Positions 42,418-55,295 of a stretch of 64,000 nt of DNA are shown here, piece after piece. A model generated the notes under the pieces. The model saw only the letters and a list, made by a program, of their open reading frames with translations. It did no database searches and had not been told where the DNA came from. Location of the stretch: assembly GCA_002179805.1 (NCBI GenBank), contig NAVB01000155.1, positions 1 through 64,000 on the forward strand, written 5' to 3'. This DNA is from Acanthamoeba lenticulata. Lineage: Eukaryota > Discosea > Longamoebia > Acanthamoebidae. Within the stretch, counting starts at the first letter, position 1. Each line of letters begins with the position of its first letter. The translations under genes were made by a program, and so were the position numbers.

Positions 42418-42794
42418 ATGGAGGAAACGACCGTGAGCGCCGTGGGTGTGTCTGAAGAGGACCAAGCAGCAAACACCAAGCTCAAGGAGCGTGCCATGCG
42501 CTTTTGGCTTAGCCTGGTCAGTCAGCCTACAACACTACACATGTACGAAAAGTACGTCTCTTGATCTCCGCCATGCCGCAAATCCTTGTGACCTTTGCCA
42601 ATACTCCAACGCCACTCAGCACGACCGTGGAAGGCACGCTGTGCGCCGTGGACGCCGGGCAGGAGCACCTCCAGATGGCCAACCTCGCCACGCCCATGTA
42701 CCACTACACCGATGCCCTCGTTCGCACATCCGACATCCGCTACATCACCGCCTCCACGCCCGAGGCCGAGCCACCATCGCCTTCAAGGAGCTAA
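42418..42794 (+). CDS. Gemin7-like LSm-fold protein
   Basis: The exons are 42418-42551 and 42620-42794, giving 102 residues. LKERAMRFWLSLVSQPTTLHM is followed by TVEGTLCAVDAGQEHLQMANL, TPMYHYTDALVRTSDIRYI. This matches the Gemin7 layout: an L-R-E-R helix, a beta strand, an acidic turn, then L-x-T-P-x-x-x-x-x-A-L-x-R-x-S-D-I. Gemin7 is a non-RNA-binding LSm-fold subunit of the SMN complex, which loads Sm proteins on snRNA. The gene being divergent from SmD2 supports this. The call is by family pattern; another LSm-like protein is the main alternative. Confidence 0.7.
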
Positions 42795-42850
42795 GCGATT
42801 CGCCCACAACTTCATCTTTGTAATATTTTGTTTTTATTGTGCTTCTTTCT

Positions 42851-45800
42851 CTAGCCTGCGTTTTGGCCGCTGATAGACTGGTGCCAGGCCTTCCACATCA
42901 TACCGCTCTCGCGGTCCTCCCGCACCTTCTGCTCGATGAGGGCCTCCATCCGGCCCATCACCGCTGGCCTCGGCAGCTGCGCCGCGGCTGCCACTTGTCC
43001 ATCTCCGCCGGTGCTCGCGCCCGCCCCCGTCTCGTCCTCCTGAGTTGCAACATCAGCGTCCGATCAGTCAAACATGAGGACATACGATCATCCTCCTCCT
43101 AGAACAGGGCCTCACTCACCTGGTCGTGTTGATCCTGTACAGCTCCGGTCTTGATGTGTGGCCCCAAAAAGATGACCGTTACGGTCGTGTCGTCAAAGAA
43201 GCCTGATAAAGACCCTATTAGTCCAGCAATCGATTTTGTTAAACATTGTTTCAAACGTACCGCGCTTGGCCTCGCGAGGGAGCGTGATGCAGAAGTTCAT
43301 GCGCACCTCGGGCGTCTTGCCGTATCCGGCCTTGTTCAGCACTGTTCCGCCCCATAGTACACAGGATGGTAAGAAAGCAAATAGATTTGCAACTCTAGGT
43401 TTAGAAGATGACGCACCTTTGGCGATGAGGTAGCTGCCCGCATTGTCCTGCAGCTTCAGCTTCACTGTGGCGGTAGAGAGATCGCGTCGCGGTCAGCTCA
43501 GGCGAAACAGAGGAGACCAAGAAGACAAAAAGGGCGCAGCACGTACGTTCACTAGTGGGCTGGTTGTTGTTGCGGTGATCAGCATCGCGCTGCATGTGCT
43601 CCAGGTATTGGCCCACCATGTCCACCACCTGACGACAGTCATCGTCAGCAATACCGAAAAGCAACATCGTAAGCTGAAAAGTTACAAAGGGGGAGGGTGT
43701 ACCTCTTGGCTGGAGAAAAAGTCAAAGAGGCCGTCGGTGGCGAGCACCACGAACTGGTCGGCCGGCGTGACCTTGTGGCACACAACGTCGGGCATGGCCG
43801 TCGTGTAGGGCGGATACCAGTTCTCCAGCTTGTTAGGCAGAGCTAGTCCGGCGGCACCCAACGTCAGCACATCCCTCCGTGGATTGGGCAGAACAGGAAA
43901 AGAACAATAAAAAAGTGACATTTACACACCTTCGTTGAAGTTGGGATCCTTGAAAAGGCCATCGCCGATGCCGCGCGTGGGCTGGAGGCTGCCCTTGACG
44001 CGCTCGTCAAGCACAATGTCGGGTTCATTCGGGTGGGCTTCGATCAATCGCTTGCGCTCCTCCAAATTCTCCGTCCCGTGGTCCTTTGAAAGCTCGACGG
44101 CCTCCCACGCGTGGCGCGTGTCGGCGCCCTTGATCGGATCCCTATTTATATTTATTTTTGTTAGCGCCGCGTCGTGGCGAGTGGAATGCGAGGAATGAGT
44201 ACCCCGAGGTGTCGCGCTTGCGGCCGAGTACGGCGCGGCAGTCGCCGGCGTTGGCCACGTAGACGCGGTCGTTGAGGAAATAGGAGAGCAGGACACACGC
44301 GCCCGAAAAGCCGTCGCGCAGCTTCTCGGGGTCGAGCAGCGCCTCGTAGAGGAAGTAGTTGTCGGCCCGGAGGAAGGCCAGCTGGAGGCACTGGTTGATG
44401 TTGCGCTCCGGGTTGAAGAGAGCGTCGAGCGGCCCGAGCAGCTGCTCGCGGTGGGCCTCGCTCAGTTGGGACTGCTGAGACACGACCGACCGAAGCTCGT
44501 CGTAGAGCTGCGGGCTGGCCGGGTCGCGAGCCAAGCCCTCGACCAGGCGGTCGCGGAGCTGCTTGTCCTTGACCACCGCGTCGATGAACTTCTCCTGCTT
44601 GAGCTTCAAAATGCCCAACTCCAGCTTCACAAAATCGAACAGCTCGTTCTTGACAAACTCGGCCGCTGCACGTCGGCAAGTGAGTAAACTCTGTACACAG
44701 AGGCGAGCACGTGGGGAAGAGGAACATACCAGCCCAGCCGCCGTGACCGTCGTACACGCCAAAGAGGGAGCCGTTGAATATCTGCGGGTCATGCAGCAGT
44801 TGATTGTGGCGGTCCTCGATAGGCGAGTTCGCTGTAGTTGTTGTATACAATTACAGGAGAAAAAAAAAAATATGAATAAATAATGAGGCAACTACCTTTG
44901 TTGTAGTCTGTACAGACACAAACAAGGAAGAGGAGAAGAAGGGCGTACAGGCAAACGTGTTGGTGTGGAACTCGGTGATGTGAGTGTTGCCTGGCGTCAC
45001 AGTAAAAGCCTGCGCGTTGGCGTTGATCTTGCGCGCAATCTGATCCACGAGCGAGCTCGACACCGACGGCCTCAGTCCATCTGAGAGGCCAGCCGCAAGA
45101 GCATGTTTTCTCTTCTTAGTCGTGCAAACTTGGTTAACGTGGTATACGTGATGGATGTACAACATACCGAGAACAGACGTGGACTCGGTGGAGTAGTCTC
45201 TCTTGTTGTTCTTCCTCTTCTGGTACTCAAAGTAGCCTGAGTGTCGGAGTAACGGTCAGCACGATGTGAGTAGAACACGAAGTGTTGTGGAGAAGAGAGA
45301 GATGGCGGACTTACCATAGCTGGCGGCAAACGAAGCGATTCCCACTCCGCCGATGATAAGTGGTCGTGAGAGCTTCTTGAAGAAGGAGGTGGACGACAGC
45401 GGCGCTGAAGTCGCGGACGCGCTAGCTGAAGAGGCTGGCGGCAGCTCTGTAAAACATGTGACAAGAAAGGACAAGCGCACGTGAGTTTGTTTTGTCTTGT
45501 TACCGTTGTTGAGCACGAGGAGGAGGAGGGGACAGTACCGTTGTTTGGTCCGCTCGATGTGGCCAAGCGCCGACGTGCAATTGCTGGTGGGCGGGGATTT
45601 AGGATTACTAGGAATTGAAGGGGCGATGGAGAAGGGATTGAAGTACCTCCCACGGTTGTGGGGCATGTAGTACGGCAGATGCCGCTTATGGCAAGGGGGC
45701 GCGCATTTCGAAGGATGAAAAGAGACTGCAGGTTGGGTGAGGCTGCCCTTCGCGAGCAGTGGGTGGCCAACAAAGGAGATGGAGAAAGAGATGAAGTTGA

Positions 45801-45995
45801 TGAGGAAGAAGAGGAGGAAGGACAGGCCGTCACGCTGCTAGAATGTGGAGCGACAGAGGGCTGATGAAGATGATGTTGAGGATGAACCAATGTGCGACTG
45901 ATTGTGGCAGCTGGAGTGGCGCTGAGGTCGTTTGTGGCCGATTGTACGCAATGGCCACGCGCACCGCGGCAACCCACACCCGCTACACGCAGCAT
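42851..45995 (-). CDS. PP2C phosphatase, pyruvate dehydrogenase phosphatase-like
   Basis: The fifteen exons run 45995-45647, 45583-45539, 45446-45315, 45236-45168, 45080-44949, 44907-44896 (12 nt), 44831-44730, 44665-44203, 44141-43930, 43842-43703, 43628-43547, 43464-43417, 43341-43261, 43202-43120 and 43039-42851; phases close, giving 712 residues. The Arg/Ser-rich N-terminus (RRRLATSSG) suits mitochondrial import. The PP2C blocks are LFGVYDGHGGWAG, VYVANAGDCRAVLG, LSKDHGTEN, GSLQPTRGIGDG and FVVLATDGLFDFFS, with the metal-binding Asp residues in DGHGG and ATDGLFD. The NSPIEDR motif and the long insertion between the DGHGG and NAGDCR blocks match PDP rather than generic PP2C. It should activate pyruvate dehydrogenase by dephosphorylation. 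Confidence 0.9.
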
Positions 45996-46307
45996 AACAG
46001 TGGGCACTATTTGAGCTTCTGGCAGGCGCCTTCAAGTTCGTTGGCTTCTACAATGACCATTTCCTCCTGCACGATTTGTGCTGTTCTTGGAAAATGACGC
46101 GCAGGGAGCCCCTAAAAGCTCTACCATTCGTTCTTGTGCGTTCGGACCGTGGCGCCCTACTGGACAAAGAGCTCAGGGGGATGAAGTCAGCGACCTACCA
46201 ACGTTGGCAGGTGCAGCAAATGGGGCGAGAGCGGCCCAGCAGAAAAAGCTGTTCAAAAACCTGACCGTTCACGCGTCCACTCACCGTCTCGTGTTCCACC
46301 CGTGCAG
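45996..46307. other. Intergenic stretch, probable promoters and 5' exon of the STRA6-like gene
   Basis: It separates divergent genes. A frame ending AQQKKLFKNLT at about 46267, followed by GTTCAC, could be an upstream coding exon of the STRA6-like gene, since its phase fits the next exon. No start codon in this frame was found, so it was left out of the model. Confidence 0.35.
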
Positions 46308-49300
46308 GAGGGACGTGGCCTCTCCTGGGACGAGCGCCTCCGCCGAACGGCGCCAAAGGCCCTTCGCCGCTTCGCCGTCCCAGTACAGCTTCTCTTGCTC
46401 CTTTCATTACGCAGTTTGCTAGTTTCACGGAGTTGTGATTGACCCCCAATGATGGTAATCCTGTTGTGGTGCTCAACAGGTCTTCTTTGATGCTGTTGAA
46501 GACGGCGTGCGTTTGCGGTCGCTCAACGCAGTCATCTTCGTTGCGGTGTTTGCCACCATCTTCACCTTTCTTCTGAGCTTTGTGTACCGCGACCCTCTCC
46601 TGCTGCTGGGAGACGACCAAGCGTGGAGCGTCCAGCTGGTGCTGCCTCCCCCGGGAGAACTCCAGTTTGGCGTCCCGTTTGGCGCCGGTGCGCTGGTCCG
46701 CGTCGTCAACTTCAAGGGCAACGGCGTCCGCGGGGCTCCGGTCACGCTGGGCATCCAACACGTGCGGGCACCCATTGTACACCTCGACATTGGTACGCGC
46801 CCCGCGAGGCGTGAACCAATGAACAATCTCTTCTCAAGTTTGCTGCCAATCCGCGCGCAGACTGTGCGAAGCTCGAGCCCACTTTGGCCAATCATCAGTA
46901 TCGCTTCATGTGTGATGCGCCCATCATCAGTGCGTTGTTCTCCTCGTCCCGCAGTGTGGTGTTCATCTAACCTGACGACGGCGACGTCTCGGCAACGCAG
47001 ACGGAACGGCCTCGAGCGGCTCAGCTGGCTTTGCGGAGCTCAGCAACGCGCTGATCGCCACGGGCATCGTAGGCACCTACAACCTGTCGTTCACCTCGGG
47101 CGGGGCCTCCACCAACGCGATGGTGACCATGAAGAGCCAAGGTGTGTGTGTGCGCACGCAAACAACTCAAGTGTCTTGGCCACATGGGATCTGATGTTGT
47201 TGGTCGTGGCAGTGACAAGCGTGCAGCTGCTCGGCCATGTGCCCCAGTCGATGGCGGTGGGCGACCAAGTCGCCGACTTCGCCGTCCAGGTCCGTGCTTT
47301 CAGGGCCCAGCCCCAGGCGGGGCCGAAGCGCTGACTTCAGGGTTCTTTGTGGTGGTGCAGGTCTACAACCAAGAAGGGCTGCCGCTGGAGGGGCGCCGCA
47401 TCGTGCTGCTCGTCACTGACATCTTGCCGGGCGACCTCGAGGGCGTCGCCTACGTGCCGGACTATCGTAGCAACAAATTCGGTTCGCGCTGGCCCTTTGT
47501 TGTTGTTGTTGTTTCTTGCGTGTTAGGCCTGCTTATGATGGTCCCCTTTGTAGGCATCCTCGAGAACCTCGGGGACGAGCAGACCAACAGCTCCGGGATG
47601 GCCCATGTGCGCCTGCGCTGGCGGGCGGCCAACTACGCCTACCAGTACCCGATGCTCATCTGCGAGCAGGCCGCGATCGGGCTGTTCTCCTCCTTTATGC
47701 AGCCCATGCTGCTCACCTCCAACGGTACCGTAAACGGCGCCTTCGTCGCTGTTGTTTTCGTCGTCTTCGAGCGTGTAGCGCGCTTGACTGACCTCAAGGC
47801 CCATTGGGTTGACCTCCAGTGAGCCGAGTCGAGATCGCGGAGGGGCCGCCTTCCCAGATCGAGGAGCTGGTGCGCCGCCTTCTCACGTTCGCGGCTGCTG
47901 CAGCTGACGCCGCGCAAGTCCAGACGCAAGCGCTCACCAGCCACGTCGCGCCTTCATAGGTGCCGTTCTCAGTCGCGGTTGGCGTGTACGACGCCCAGGG
48001 CCGTCCGCTCCAGGGCAAGTATGTCATGGCCGAGATCTCGCTCCACGGTACGCTCCGCCCGACGGCGCGCTTCTGAGCGTCAGGCTCGAGTCTGACGAGA
48101 TCATCATTGGTGGGCGCGCGCTTCGACGGCAGCGGGCTGGAGGGAGGCGCCCTACTTTTCGTCCCCGCCCGCGAATCCGTTGAAGAAGCTCTACCGCGCC
48201 CTGTCGATGCCGACTGGGCCCGACGGCCTGGCCCGCTTCCCCGACCTCGCCTTCAATCAGCAAGGCGCGGCCGGGCCGTATCGGCTCACGTTCTTCTGCG
48301 ATGGCGTGTCGTCGCCCGAGTCAGAGACCATCAACGTGACCTCGGCCGGTGCGTGCGTCGCCAGCGGTCGAGTGTGATGACCTGGCCGGCTTGTTTGATG
48401 ACTCACGCATGACCTCCAATGGCAGTGCGCACGGTCATCGCGATCTGGGAGACGAAGGGCATCAGCATCGAGCCTGACGTCATGATCACCTCCCTTCCCT
48501 CGGTGTATGTGCTCGACAAAGAGGTGCCACACCCTCCCCTTCCCTCGACCTCTGGCTCGGAGATGGTCAACGCTGCGCGCCTGTTGGTCCACGTCACCCT
48601 CCGCGTTAATCTATGTATTTCTTTTTCCATATATATATACGTGTAGGGCCTCCCTCTGCGGGGCAAGACCATCTCGGGCTACCACTTCAACGCGTCCAAC
48701 ATCGAACTGTTGGGCTTCCCCGCAGAGTCTCTGTACGGCGCCTTCTTTGAGCACGTGAAGACACGCGATTGCGCGATCGCTGACCTCAAGTGCGTACACA
48801 CGCATACAGGGGCAATGGCATCGCCACGTTCCAGGAGCTGATGTTCCTGCAGGGCGCCAGCGGGCAGTCTCTGGCGCTGGACCTGTTCGTGGACGGCGTC
48901 TCGTCGCGGCTGCCGGCGACCTTCCAGATGGCCAACTTTTCGCGGCAACCCGACACCTGCGCCTACATTCGCTTTCCCTCGCTGCCGCAGGCGCTCGTGG
49001 TGGGCCAGGTGGCGCCTGACATCGTGGTCCAGGCCGTGGACAGCGCGGGCCAGCCCGTGGCTGGCGTCTTCTTTGGTATGGCCTCCCTCCTCCCCCCTCT
49101 CCGTGTGCGTGTGGCCAATCGCTGCTGCTGACGGACACGACACCAGCCCTGCTCCTCACCGTCGGCGATGTGAACGACGTATTTGCGAGCACGGACCCGT
49201 CCAACGCCACCGGCTACGCCACGATCGCCAACGTGAGCATCAAGACCGGTGCGGCCCTCTCCCTCCAGCATGAGGCCCCCCGCTTCTCGAGGGTGAGACG

Positions 49301-52300
49301 ACGAATACGGATCATAACGACGTGATGTCGAGACCTCAGGGTTCAGCCAGGTGGTCAACATGATCGCGTGGAGCTTCCAGCAGCCCAACACGAGCTGCTA
49401 CAGCCTGTTTTATCGCGTGCAGCTCATCAACCCCGTGCAAGCGGTGCGGCTGGTCTCCGTTGCCCCGGCCAACGGCTCGACGACCGACTTTGTGGTTCAG
49501 GTCCGTTCGCTCTTCATCTGCGCTGCAGCCCAGCACACAGCCCAATGGCGTGGAGGGACATCACTTTGATTCGTGTGACCACAACAGTTCGAGGCCTTGG
49601 ACAATGCGTCGCGCCCGATCGACAGTCTCGCGGCGGAGGTTGTCCTGCTCGCTGCGCCGCCCTATCTCTCCTCCGACCCGCGCTCGACGCTCTTTGCCTT
49701 TAACCAAACGGGCAGTACGTCGCTCCCTTACCACGAAATGCCGAGCAATGAATGTTGCTCAACACGCCTCGACACATTGCGCCCAGACACGGTCCTGCTG
49801 CGCCTGCTGAGCAAGCAGCCGGGCGAGTTTCAGTTCGCGCTCAAGGTCGCCGGCCAGCCGGGCCCCGTGTTTGACGTCACCATCGCCAATCAGGGTACGC
49901 CGCGACCCAAGCTTGCCCACCGTCCAATGGCTAACTGAGATCCCGACCACTGCAGTGGCCGCCCTCGAGATCGTGCAACAGCCGAGCGCCGACCCGGCCA
50001 CGGGCGTCGCCCGCCTCGGCGTCCCGTTCGTGGTCCAGCCGGTCGTGAGGGTCCGTTGGCGCGACACGATGTCGTTCGTCGCGAACGCTTGGGACTGACC
50101 ATACGATTGCAGGTCCTCGACGCCGCGGGCGGCGGGGTGGCCGGCGCCGTGGTCCAGTGCAGCGTGTGCAACCCCGGCAAGGACGACGCCTACGTGGGCA
50201 ACCTGGACGTCAGCAACGCGGCCACCGTGGCCTCTGGCCTCTCGGCGCCGTCCGACGCGCAGGGCTACGCCACCTTCTCGTCGCTGGGCTTCCTCGGCGC
50301 CCCGCCCGGCGCCTTCACGCTGTGCTTCACCTTTGCCCCGGGCGAGCCCTTCCAGGTGGGGCCCGTCGGGCCCAGCGCGTCGCTGCAGACCGTGGACGGC
50401 ATGGAGATCGTGGTCGCGCAGCAGCCCTCGACCACAGCCTCGGTCGACGTCCCGCTGGCGGCCCCGCTCATCCTCCAGGTCTATGCACTGCGCGTGCCGA
50501 TCAAGGGCCCCAACGCCACGGCCAACGCCATCGCCATGGCGGCGGCGTCGGGTAGGCCCGGTCTGCGCGCGGGCCCCGGCGTCGCGAGGGAGCTGTTGAA
50601 GGTCACGATCGGTGCCGTCGTGGCCGACAACAACGCCTTTGCAACGGCGTCGAACGCGCTGGCCAACGGGCTCGCGCTCGCCACCGACGGCAACCTCACC
50701 TTCTCGGACCTCATGTTTAAGCTCGAGTTCTCGAACTACGTCTTCCTCAGGTCAGTCGACAGTTGGATACGTATCCAGGGCGCAATGTTGGCTGACGCGG
50801 GGGCGGGCGTGGCGCAGGGCGGCCGTGCTCGGCGGAGCAACGACGGCGCCCCTGCAGATCATCCCGATTGAGATCGTCAACAAGCCGGCGCGCATCACGA
50901 TCCAGCGCCAGCCGCCGAGCTCCGTCTACATCGGCCAGTCGGTGCGGCCCCCGACAAGAGGCCTTCTTGGGTTGGTTCTTGTTTGACCAACAAAAACGTG
51001 TTTGCGTGCGTGTGTTGGCAGTTCCTGGTGGGCGTGATGGTGACCATCAGTTCGGGCAGCCCGCTCGCCAACCACGCGATCGAGGCCGTCCTCGACCACA
51101 CGCCGCAGCACAGCCACGCCGTCCTCGACTATGCGACGGTACGCCTGGCCGAGCGCCTTTGGCTGCTTGGGCTGAGCCGCGACCGCACGACATGCTGACT
51201 CACGCACACAATTACAAACACCACCAAGGCCATCAATGTGACGGAATCCAACGGCGTGGCGCTGTTCCACTTGATCCTGGCTGCGGGCCTTCCCGGCAAC
51301 TACTCGCTCCGCTTCCGCTCTGTTGCGGAGTCGGTTGCGAGCCAGTCGACGGCCACCTTCCAAGCACGTCTTTTCTGAGAGCTTTTTACTTCTTTTTTTT
51401 TGTTATTTTTAAACAAATACTTACTGCCTTTCCGCCTTTGATTTTTGTTTTCTTTGTTCTACGTTGCAGGTGCTCAACATCGTCAAGTCGGTGGAAGTGG
51501 TGGTGCAGCCAGATGGCGAGGCGCTCATCAGCGACCGTGCAAGCCGCGCGATCAACTCACTCCAACAACCCCGCCTCCGGTGCCTACTCTCCCCTTGCCG
51601 ACCCATGTGCCATGTGGCATATGGCATTAGTTTGCCGATTATTTTATTTTGTTTTATTTTATCAGGGTTGTCGACCAGGAGGGCCGAGGGCTGCCTGGCC
51701 GCAGTGTGGAGGTCATCACGGTGCCAGCCACCGCGGCCCTGCGCTACAACCGGTGGATCCTGACGGACGACCTCGGCTACTACCAGTTCAAGGACCTTCA
51801 CTTTATCGTATCTTGAGACAACTCTACACATGTGTTTGCGTTGGTCTCTGGAGGACGAATGCTGAGACCGCGCGTGCGTGTGCGTATGGGCACAGGACGG
51901 CGAGAGCCAGGACTACCAGCTGATCTTCCTGTGCGATGGCATCTCGGTGACGTCGCGCAGCTTTGGCGTCTACAACGAGCTCGTGCCCGACCAGTCCAAC
52001 CTGCGCTACATGAGCTACTTTGTCTACGTGAGCATGGTCCGTGCGCCCATTCATCTTCATCGTCACTTCCACGTACATGCCTGATGATCGTTTGCCTTCT
52101 CGTCCAGATTCTGGCGATCCCGTTCTTCTTCGCCAACAGCGAGTGGGTCCGCAACAAGCGCGCGACGCTCCTCTTCTTCATCGTGTCGTTTGTGCTGCTC
52201 CTTGCCATGGTGACCATCGCCGTGCTCACCATCATCGGCGTACACACCAACCTCTCATTTATTTATTTTTCTGTTTTTAAAACTATTTTAAAACTATTTT

Positions 52301-54986
52301 ATTGACTTTTTTTAATTATGTGCATGTTACAGGGCTACCAGCAAGACCAAGTCGACATCTACCTTCAGATTTTGCGCATCTTTTTCATCGTCGTCCTCAT
52401 CCTGCCGGTGGTGCCCTTCGCCATCGCCTTCGTTCTTTTTGTCTTTGACAAGCCCGGCTTCTTCTATTATCGGTGCGCTCTCCACTCTTGGCTCTCTCGT
52501 CCCGCGAAGACGAGTTCCTCATCAAGCGGGCGGCCCAACAATACAGAGCGCGCAAGGCCATGTTTTATCGGCACGTCCGCAAGCTTTTCCAGAGCCCGCG
52601 CGTGCTTGGCATTCCCGTCTCGCAGGTGCGTCATCACCCCCTCGACTTTGACATCGCGCGCCCTCGGCCTCACACGATCGTCAACGTAAACGCGTTCCAG
52701 GAGGAGAAGGAAGCGTTTGTGCGCCAGCGCGAGGCCTACCTGCGCGCGCTCCCCTGGCGGGCGCGCGTGTGGGCCAAGCTGCGCAGCCTGTTCTCTGGCG
52801 ACGGCACGCGCTGGCATGCGCCGCTCGAGGGCTGGGACTCGTTCCACTACCCGCAGCGGTTCGTGGTGGGCATCTCGCTGAGCCTCCTCATCCTGTTCTA
52901 CGTGTTTGTCGGCGCCACGATCATCATCTTCTACGTTATCTACCTCCTTGTCCACGCCTACAACCGCCTCGTCGCCGTCGAGGTTCGCCGTCAAGTCTTC
53001 CTCGTCTCGCCGCTCGCGCGGCTTGTGAAGCTCACCTTGGCTGGGCTCGGTTGGGTCTCCGCAGGTGCGAGCCCTGCAGGCCGGACACAACATGGTGTCA
53101 AAGCCGGGGTCGACCGGCGTCTTCTCCGACGTGTGGGCCACCTTGGTGTCCTTCCTCGTGCGGGTCACGATCAACGTGGACAGCCAGGTCATCGAGTCCT
53201 TGCGCTCCCATCTCTTGGCCACCGGCATCGCAGCGGCGGTGGTTTCGGGCTGCCTGAGCCTGCTTGTCCTGGCCCACTACTGCCGCGCCTATCGCCGCCA
53301 CGTACGTGGGAGCTCTGGACTGATGCGCCGCCACCGCAGCGTGAAGAGCTCACCAACAACGCGGGTGGACGCGCACAGATCATGAAAATGCGGCAGGGGA
53401 TCTACCCCGAGGACCGCACCAAATACGGCATTCCCGGGGCCACCTCGTTCATCGGCACGCTCATGAAGTACGTACATCACACGAAGCCCGTGTCTGAAAG
53501 CGATCGTGACGATGATGTAATGTTCGGTGTTGCAGCCACACGGCGGCGGGCTTCCTGGCGGTGTTTGTTCTGCTGTGGATCTGCCTCTTCTTGTTCTTCG
53601 ATGACGTGCTCAGGTACGGCGGCCCGAAGCGGTGACCCGAGGCCAGCTGTGAACTTGACCTTGCGCGCGGCGCCGAACAGGAACCTTCTGTGGGACGTGC
53701 TGGTGGAAAGCTGGCTCCTGCGCAAGTTCCTCACAGTTTCGTTCATCATTTCCATCTGCCTTTTCCTCTTCCGCTTCATGTACGCACGCGCCTCTTGGGG
53801 GGAACTGCTTTGCTTCGATTACTGGTTTATATTTATCTTGTTAAAAAACGTAAAAAAAAAATAACAAAAACAAAAAACAAAAACAAACAGTGTGGTCAAC
53901 CGAATCCTGCTGGGCCCGCAAGGCGTCATCCGCCACCGCCGCTGGTTCGCGGTGACCGACTACGCCAACACCTTCCTGAGCGCGCTGGGCGGCCTCATCA
54001 GCGTCGCCATCCGCTTGATCACGTCGATCGGCTTCGTACGACGACCTCGTCATGCAACTCTGTGTGTGTGTCGGATGGCTACATGCGCTCTTCGCCCACT
54101 GAAACACTGCGCCGCGCGCCAGATGCTGGTCTCCTTCCTGCGGCTCGACACGCCGGCCATCGGCAGCTACTCGGCCATGGACCCCGGTACGTCGACTGAG
54201 TCGCTGTAGTCGTTGAGAAAAGAGCCCTTCCTTGACAACCAACTTGGCTCTCTTGTTCCTCCAATCGGATGGCCCCAGGCTACTCGGCGTGGATCGGGCT
54301 GCTGGTCTCGGACGCTCGTGTACGTTTGTCTTTTTTATTAATTAGTATTTTAATTATTTTATTATTTTTCGAATAGCGTTTCTAACTCGCGTGGCGCGTG
54401 TCGTGTTGGCAGTACAACAATCCTGTGGCGTCGGTGTTTGCTGATCTCATGCTCAGGAGTGCGTTGCACCTCTGTGTTTGTGCATCACTTCGTGCCTATT
54501 TCGTTGGGCTTCTCGCTGACAGACAAGTTGATCATTGCGCTCTGGTGGTTCAACGCAGGGCTGGCGCGGCTGCGCCGTCAACAGCGTGACCCGCATGCGG
54601 CGGAGCTGCTGCATCTCCTCGACGGCAGCAGCAAAATGGATGATGACGTTGGGCGCGCACGCGACGAGCACGGCGAAGACGAGACAGAAGCCCTGCTTGC
54701 TGCTGCGGGAAGCGATGATGACGAGGACGAGAACGAGGACGCCACCCAGGCGGGCAACTCGTCAGGCAAGCACGTACCCCATGAAGTGGAAGATGAGAAA
54801 GATCGGCGCCAGCGGGCTCGAAACAGGTGGCACCTCTGCTACACCCTCATCAAAAACCCACAGCTTCGGGCTCTGCGCCGATCTCGCCGAGACAACGAGC
54901 AGCCTCATGACGCCGTCCACCACGATGAGCAACCGCACGTTGGCCATCACAACGAGCGTTGCGCTGCTCCCGAGTACAGCCTGTGA
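46308..54986 (+). CDS. Giant STRA6-like membrane receptor with repetitive ectodomain
   Basis: About 30 exons code roughly 2,000 residues. Supported exons include 46308-46382, 46480-46792, and the regions near 47370, 48130, 48830, 50110-50750, 52110, 52670-53000 and 54250-54290. An N-terminal membrane helix (LNAVIFVAVFATIFTFLLSFVY) precedes a very long beta-rich ectodomain of repeating units such as VYNQEGLPLEGRRIVLLVTD, VYDAQGRPLQGKYVMAEI and VVDQEGRGLPGRSVEVITV, each like the start of an Ig/invasin-like domain with N-glycosylation sites. After this come several membrane helices, then MDPGYSAWIGLLVSD-AR-YNNPVASVF and RNRWHLCYTLIKNPQLRALR. The last two resemble the C-terminal part of STRA6/RBP-receptor proteins. 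The start and a few exon junctions are unresolved; the C-terminal few dozen residues are uncertain. Confidence 0.6.
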
Positions 54987-55295
54987 GATTGGGGCAGCTC
55001 GACATTTTTGTTGTTTTTCTCTTTTTTTAAATTTCTTTTTTATTTTTGTAACGGTCGATTTTTCTGGTTGTATTTTTCTGGTCGAATAGGGGACGAAGCT
55101 GCAGATCGACTTGGTCGCACGGCGTGCAACCACCGGCACTTTGTTGTCTCTTTATTCTGGCACTGCTGTAAAAGAGGATCCCCGACGGTACGTACATGTG
55201 CCGTACATCAATCGAGTGCCTTTTCGTGGCTGCAAATTAAATCATTAACTCATATATATATCTTTTGTAAATTTGCCATCTTCCTCGATGCAGCC
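54987..55295. other. Gap with probable 5'-UTR exon of the next gene
   Basis: The right part has a donor (CGACG|GTACGT at about 55190) and an acceptor (GATGCAG at 55292) just before the next start codon. This suggests a 5'-UTR intron of about 100 bases. No separate gene was seen. Confidence 0.5.
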
